This document shows, piece by piece, positions 50,906 to 53,581 of a stretch of 53,581 nucleotides of DNA. Under the pieces are notes generated by a model. The model saw only the letters and a list, made by a program, of their open reading frames with translations. It made no database searches and was not told where the DNA came from. The position numbers and the translations under genes are program-made. Origin of the DNA: CAKSHC01 sp045595395 (lineage in GTDB: Bacteria > Bacillota > Clostridia > Oscillospirales > UMGS1783); assembly GCA_045595395.1 (NCBI GenBank), contig JAZOAH010000006.1, forward strand, positions 1-53,581, written 5' to 3'. The first letter of the stretch is position 1. The number at the start of each line of letters is the position of its first letter.

Positions 50906-51391
50906 ATGGCTACCAGAACGATCGTAAAACGAGGAGACGAGGTGCTGACCAAGGTCTGCCGCCCCGTTGAGAACTTTGATAAAAAACTGCACAACCTGCT
51001 CGATGACATGGCCCATACCATGTACAAGGCAAACGGCGTCGGTCTGGCCGGTCCGCAGGTCGGTATGCTGCGCCGCATCTTTGTCGTTGATGTCGGCGAG
51101 GGACTGATCGAGGCCATCAACCCCGAGATCCTCGCCGCTGACGGGGAGCAGGAGAATACCGAGGGCTGCCTGTCCTGCCCCGGCATCATCGCCCTGACCC
51201 GCCGCCCCGAGCGCTTGACCCTGAAAGCGCAGGATCGCTACGGCAAGGAATATATCCTTGAGGCCGAGGGCTTTCTTGCTCAGGCGCTCTCCCATGAGAA
51301 CGATCACCTTGATGGCAAGACCATCTATGAAACGGCGGTGCGCATGCTGTCCAAGGAAGAATATGAGCAGTTGTTGGAGGAGCAGGAATGA
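50906..51391 (+). CDS. def: peptide deformylase
   Basis: 161-aa metalloenzyme removing the formyl group from N-terminal Met. Three motifs: GVGLAGPQVG, EGCLSCPG (metal Cys) and SHENDHLDG (HExxH with the catalytic Glu). The family usual GLAAPQVG and EGCLSVPG are slightly altered (A to G, V to C). Ten bases after priA; overlaps fmt by four. Confidence 0.97.
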   Translation: MATRTIVKRGDEVLTKVCRPVENFDKKLHNLLDDMAHTMYKANGVGLAGPQVGMLRRIFVVDVGEGLIEAINPEILAADGEQENTEGCLSCPGIIALTRRPERLTLKAQDRYGKEYILEAEGFLAQALSHENDHLDGKTIYETAVRMLSKEEYEQLLEEQE

Positions 51392-52299
51392 GAATTCTGT
51401 ATATGGGCACGCCCGATTTCGCCGTCGCTCCCCTGCAGGCGCTGTGCCGGGCGGGACACGAGGTCTGCGCTGTCCTCACCCAGCCCGACAAACCGACGGG
51501 GCGTGGCTATAAAATGACCCCGCCCCCCGTCAAGGTGGCAGCGCTGGAACTGGGCATCCCCGTCCACCAGCCCGACACGCTCAAGAATCACGCTATTGCC
51601 GACCTGCTCGACGCCTATCAGCCCGAGCTGATCGCCGTGGCCGCCTATGGCAAAATTTTGCCCGAATATGTCTTGAATTACCCCAAATACGGCTGTCTGA
51701 ACGTCCATGCCTCCCTCCTGCCCAAGTACCGGGGCGCTGCCCCCATCAACCGCGCCATCATGGACGGCGAGAGCCAAACGGGCGTTACCATCATGTATAT
51801 GGAAAAGGGATTGGACACCGGCGATATGCTGCTGTGGGAATCGACTCCCATTCATGACGAGGACAACGTCGAAACCCTGCACGACCGACTGGCCGAGATG
51901 GGCGCAGGGCTGCTGGTACGTACTCTGGAACAGCTTGATACCATCACCCCCGTCAAGCAGGACGATGCGGCTCACACCTATGCACCCATGCTCAATAAGG
52001 CCGATTGCCGCATTGATTTTTCCAAGTCGGCCCGTGCGGTCTTTAACCACATCCGTGGCCTGTCCCCCTTCCCCGGCGCCTTTACCACGCTGGAGGGCAA
52101 AATGCTCAAGGTCTACGCTTCTACCGTTGTCAAGGGCAGCGGCACGCCCGGCACCGTCATCGACGGCGAGGGGCTGACCGTCGCCTGTGGCGAGGATGCT
52201 CTGCGTCTGACGATCATCAAACCCGAAGGCAAAAAAGCCATGACGGATAGTCAGTACCTCAACGGACATCCTATAGAAAAAGGAGTGATATTCTCATGA
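51388..52299 (+). CDS. fmt: methionyl-tRNA formyltransferase
   Basis: 303-aa enzyme that formylates initiator tRNA. MRILYMGTPDFAVAPLQAL at the start, the folate site NVHASLLPKYRGAAPINRAI (20 residues), and GVTIMYMEKGLDTGDML. C-terminal OB-like domain binds tRNA. ATGA overlaps with def and with the next gene. Confidence 0.97.
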   Translation: MRILYMGTPDFAVAPLQALCRAGHEVCAVLTQPDKPTGRGYKMTPPPVKVAALELGIPVHQPDTLKNHAIADLLDAYQPELIAVAAYGKILPEYVLNYPKYGCLNVHASLLPKYRGAAPINRAIMDGESQTGVTIMYMEKGLDTGDMLLWESTPIHDEDNVETLHDRLAEMGAGLLVRTLEQLDTITPVKQDDAAHTYAPMLNKADCRIDFSKSARAVFNHIRGLSPFPGAFTTLEGKMLKVYASTVVKGSGTPGTVIDGEGLTVACGEDALRLTIIKPEGKKAMTDSQYLNGHPIEKGVIFS

Positions 52300-53009
52300 C
52301 ACCGTTATTCTTTATGCCCTACTATTATTATTTTGATCCCTATGCCCTGCTGCTGATGCTGCCCGCCTTGATCTTGTCGATCTGGGCGCAATACAAGGTC
52401 AACAGCACCTATAAGAAATTCTCCAAGGTCGCATCCCGTCGGGGGCTGACGGCCAAGGATGCCTGCCGCCAGATCCTCAATGACAACGGACTGACCCACA
52501 TCGGTCTTGAGGTCATTGACGGCAATCTGTCCGACCATTACGATCCCAAGGCCAATGTCATCCGTCTGTCCCGTGGCGTGGCCGAGTCGACCTCGGTGGC
52601 CGCCCTGGGCATTGCCGCCCACGAAGCAGGGCACGCCGTGCAGCATGCCGTCGGCTATTTCCCCATTAAAGTACGCACCGCCATCATCCCCATCACCCAG
52701 ATCGGCTCTTCCATCGCCCCCCTTCTGCTGCTGGCCGGCCTGCTCTTTTCCTATCAGCCGCTCATTCTGTGGGGCATCGCCGCCTTCTCGCTGATGCTGG
52801 TCTTCCAGCTGGTGACCCTGCCGGTCGAATACAACGCCTCCCGCCGTGCTTTGCAGACCCTTGATAGCATGAACATGCTGGATGACGACGAGCTGCGCGG
52901 CACTCGCAAGGTGCTCTCGGCCGCCGCTATGACCTATGTGGCCGCCATGCTGGTATCGTTGACCCAGGTGTTGCGCCTGCTGCTGATGTTTAACCGCCGG
53001 AGAGATTAA
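52296..53009 (+). CDS. YugP-like zinc membrane metallopeptidase (Peptidase_Mpr)
   Basis: 237-aa membrane protein with the zinc-protease motif HEAGHAVQHA near residue 109. An N-terminal helix (YALLLMLPALILSIWA) and two or three C-terminal helices flank it. Matches the YugP/putative neutral zinc metallopeptidase family, usually next to fmt in Firmicutes. Substrate unknown. Coupled to fmt (ATGA). The rsmB gene that usually follows is replaced here by the DUF559 locus. Confidence 0.92.
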   Translation: MTPLFFMPYYYYFDPYALLLMLPALILSIWAQYKVNSTYKKFSKVASRRGLTAKDACRQILNDNGLTHIGLEVIDGNLSDHYDPKANVIRLSRGVAESTSVAALGIAAHEAGHAVQHAVGYFPIKVRTAIIPITQIGSSIAPLLLLAGLLFSYQPLILWGIAAFSLMLVFQLVTLPVEYNASRRALQTLDSMNMLDDDELRGTRKVLSAAAMTYVAAMLVSLTQVLRLLLMFNRRRD

Positions 53010-53020
53010 ATAAATTCAAG

Positions 53021-53098
53021 GGAAGCGAAGCTTTCTACTTCTTAGACCTTCCCCTTGAGGGGAAGGTGGCAAGGCCGAAAGCCTTGACGGATGAGGTG
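53021..53098. repeat. left hairpin array beside the DUF559 gene
   Basis: Hairpins GGAAGC-GAA-GCTTTC (53021-53035), ACCTTCCCC-TTGA-GGGGAAGGT (53046-53067) and CAAGGC-CGAAA-GCCTTG (53070-53086), then GGATGAGGTG (53089-53098). The module order and flanks match the right array of 36267-36521 in inverse orientation. The GAGGTG at the end serves as the ribosome binding site of the DUF559 gene. Confidence 0.78.
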
Positions 53099-53103
53099 TC
53101 TTA

Positions 53104-53460
53104 ATGAATAAATTCAATAACCCTCTACTCACTCCATTTGCAAAGAAATTAAGAAGAAAAATGACAGATGAAGAGAAAAAACTCTGGTATCATTTTCTCG
53201 TGCATTTGCCAATGACAGTGTCCCGCCAAAAAGTAATTGGCCGATATGTTGTGGATTTTTATATCTCTTCCTGCAGTCTTGCTATTGAAATTGACGGACA
53301 TTCTCACTACACATATGATGGTCACTCAAAGGATGACCGTCGTTCGTTATATCTTAGTTCAATGGGAATTACCATAATTCGCTATTCCAATTACGATGTT
53401 TCCTATCGTTTTTCTCATGTGTGCAATGACATTTCTCGTCATATTTTTCGCAATAGATGA
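53104..53460 (+). CDS. DUF559 endonuclease-like protein
   Basis: 118-aa protein of the DUF559 group, related to very-short-patch-repair (Vsr-like) endonucleases. It begins MNKFNNPLLTPFAKKLRRKM; the family line MTDEEKKLWYHF is followed by RYVVDFYISSCSLAIEIDGH and ITIIRYSNYDV. Conserved acidic residues are Asp in VVDF and Glu/Asp in IEIDG. The binding site GAGGTG comes from the repeat, and the stop codon lies ten bases before the opposite repeat. Base composition is more AT-rich than the neighbouring genes, a sign of transfer. Confidence 0.88.
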   Translation: MNKFNNPLLTPFAKKLRRKMTDEEKKLWYHFLVHLPMTVSRQKVIGRYVVDFYISSCSLAIEIDGHSHYTYDGHSKDDRRSLYLSSMGITIIRYSNYDVSYRFSHVCNDISRHIFRNR

Positions 53461-53470
53461 GGCCGGATAA

Positions 53471-53581
53471 CACCTCATCCGTCTGCTTCGCAGACACCTG
53501 AAGGTGAATTGCCCGAAGGGCAAGAGAGGCCGGCCTGGGCCGTCCCCTCAAGGGGAAGGTGGGCGGTTTAGTACAAATCGA
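53471..53581. repeat. right hairpin array beside the DUF559 gene (may continue past the window)
   Basis: Starts CACCTCATCCG, the inverse of the left array end. Then GTCTGC-TTC-GCAGAC (53481-53495, identical to the hairpin at 36459-36473), CACC-TGAA-GGTG (53495-53506), TTGCCC-GAA-GGGCAA (53509-53523) and CCCC-TCAA-GGGG (53544-53555) with AAGGTGGGCGG after it. Extra stems show that the array is modular. Confidence 0.72.

Overview
The window reads as chromosome of a spore-forming, Gram-positive Clostridia-type bacterium (Bacillota, possibly Oscillospirales-like). The evidence is: strong AGGAGG ribosome binding sites nearly everywhere; an S10-spc-alpha ribosomal cluster in Clostridia order, with a KOW gene between map and infA and zinc-type S14 and S4; remA beside gmk-rpoZ-priA-def-fmt; and two sporulation genes, a SipL-like protein and a 23-residue SpoVM. 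I see no tRNA, rRNA, CRISPR array, phage or classical insertion sequence.

Layout. 1-2157 (minus): a PhoR/PhoB-like two-component pair, the kinase cut by the window edge. 2163-6647 (minus): a five-gene carbohydrate operon (two SDR proteins, an UlaG-like hydrolase, an aldose-epimerase-like protein, a ribokinase). Both SDR proteins have lost the catalytic tyrosine. 6683-22491 (minus): the complete S10-spc-alpha supercluster, 32 genes from rpsJ to rplQ including secY, adk, map, infA and rpoA, behind one strong promoter and a structured leader of about 255 nt. 22542-25906 (plus): gltX and glnS in tandem. 25908-26452: a small ribbon-helix-helix gene diverging from a zinc-ribbon membrane peptide gene, with two inverted repeats between them. 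26438-29145 (minus): a penicillin-binding-protein-like protein with no active-site motif left, translationally coupled to an alanine/sodium symporter.

29186-34748 (plus): lower glycolysis (pgk, tpiA, gpmI), galU, then rpsF-ssb-rpsR. 34754-36208 (minus): SipL-like coat morphogenesis protein. 36267-36521: a non-coding element made of two inverted arrays of small hairpins. 36528-36807 (minus): spoVM and a small membrane protein. 36830-40658 (minus): the spermidine/putrescine transporter potABCD, with a probable transcription attenuator ahead of potA. 40645-41590: an RluA-family pseudouridine synthase diverging from uvrBA, the two promoters apparently sharing one palindromic -35 box. 41630-53009 (plus): uvrB-uvrA, then yicC-remA-gmk-rpoZ and priA-def-fmt-metallopeptidase. 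53021-53581: a DUF559 endonuclease-like gene between two inverted hairpin arrays of the same family as at 36.3-36.5 kb.

Most of the window is housekeeping. The parts most likely to be new are: the DUF559 gene and its hairpin arrays as a possible mobile unit; the paired SDR proteins without catalytic tyrosine; the inactive carboxypeptidase coupled to an alanine symporter; the RHH/zinc-ribbon pair with its operators; the potA attenuator; and the possibly leaderless pseudouridine synthase mRNA.
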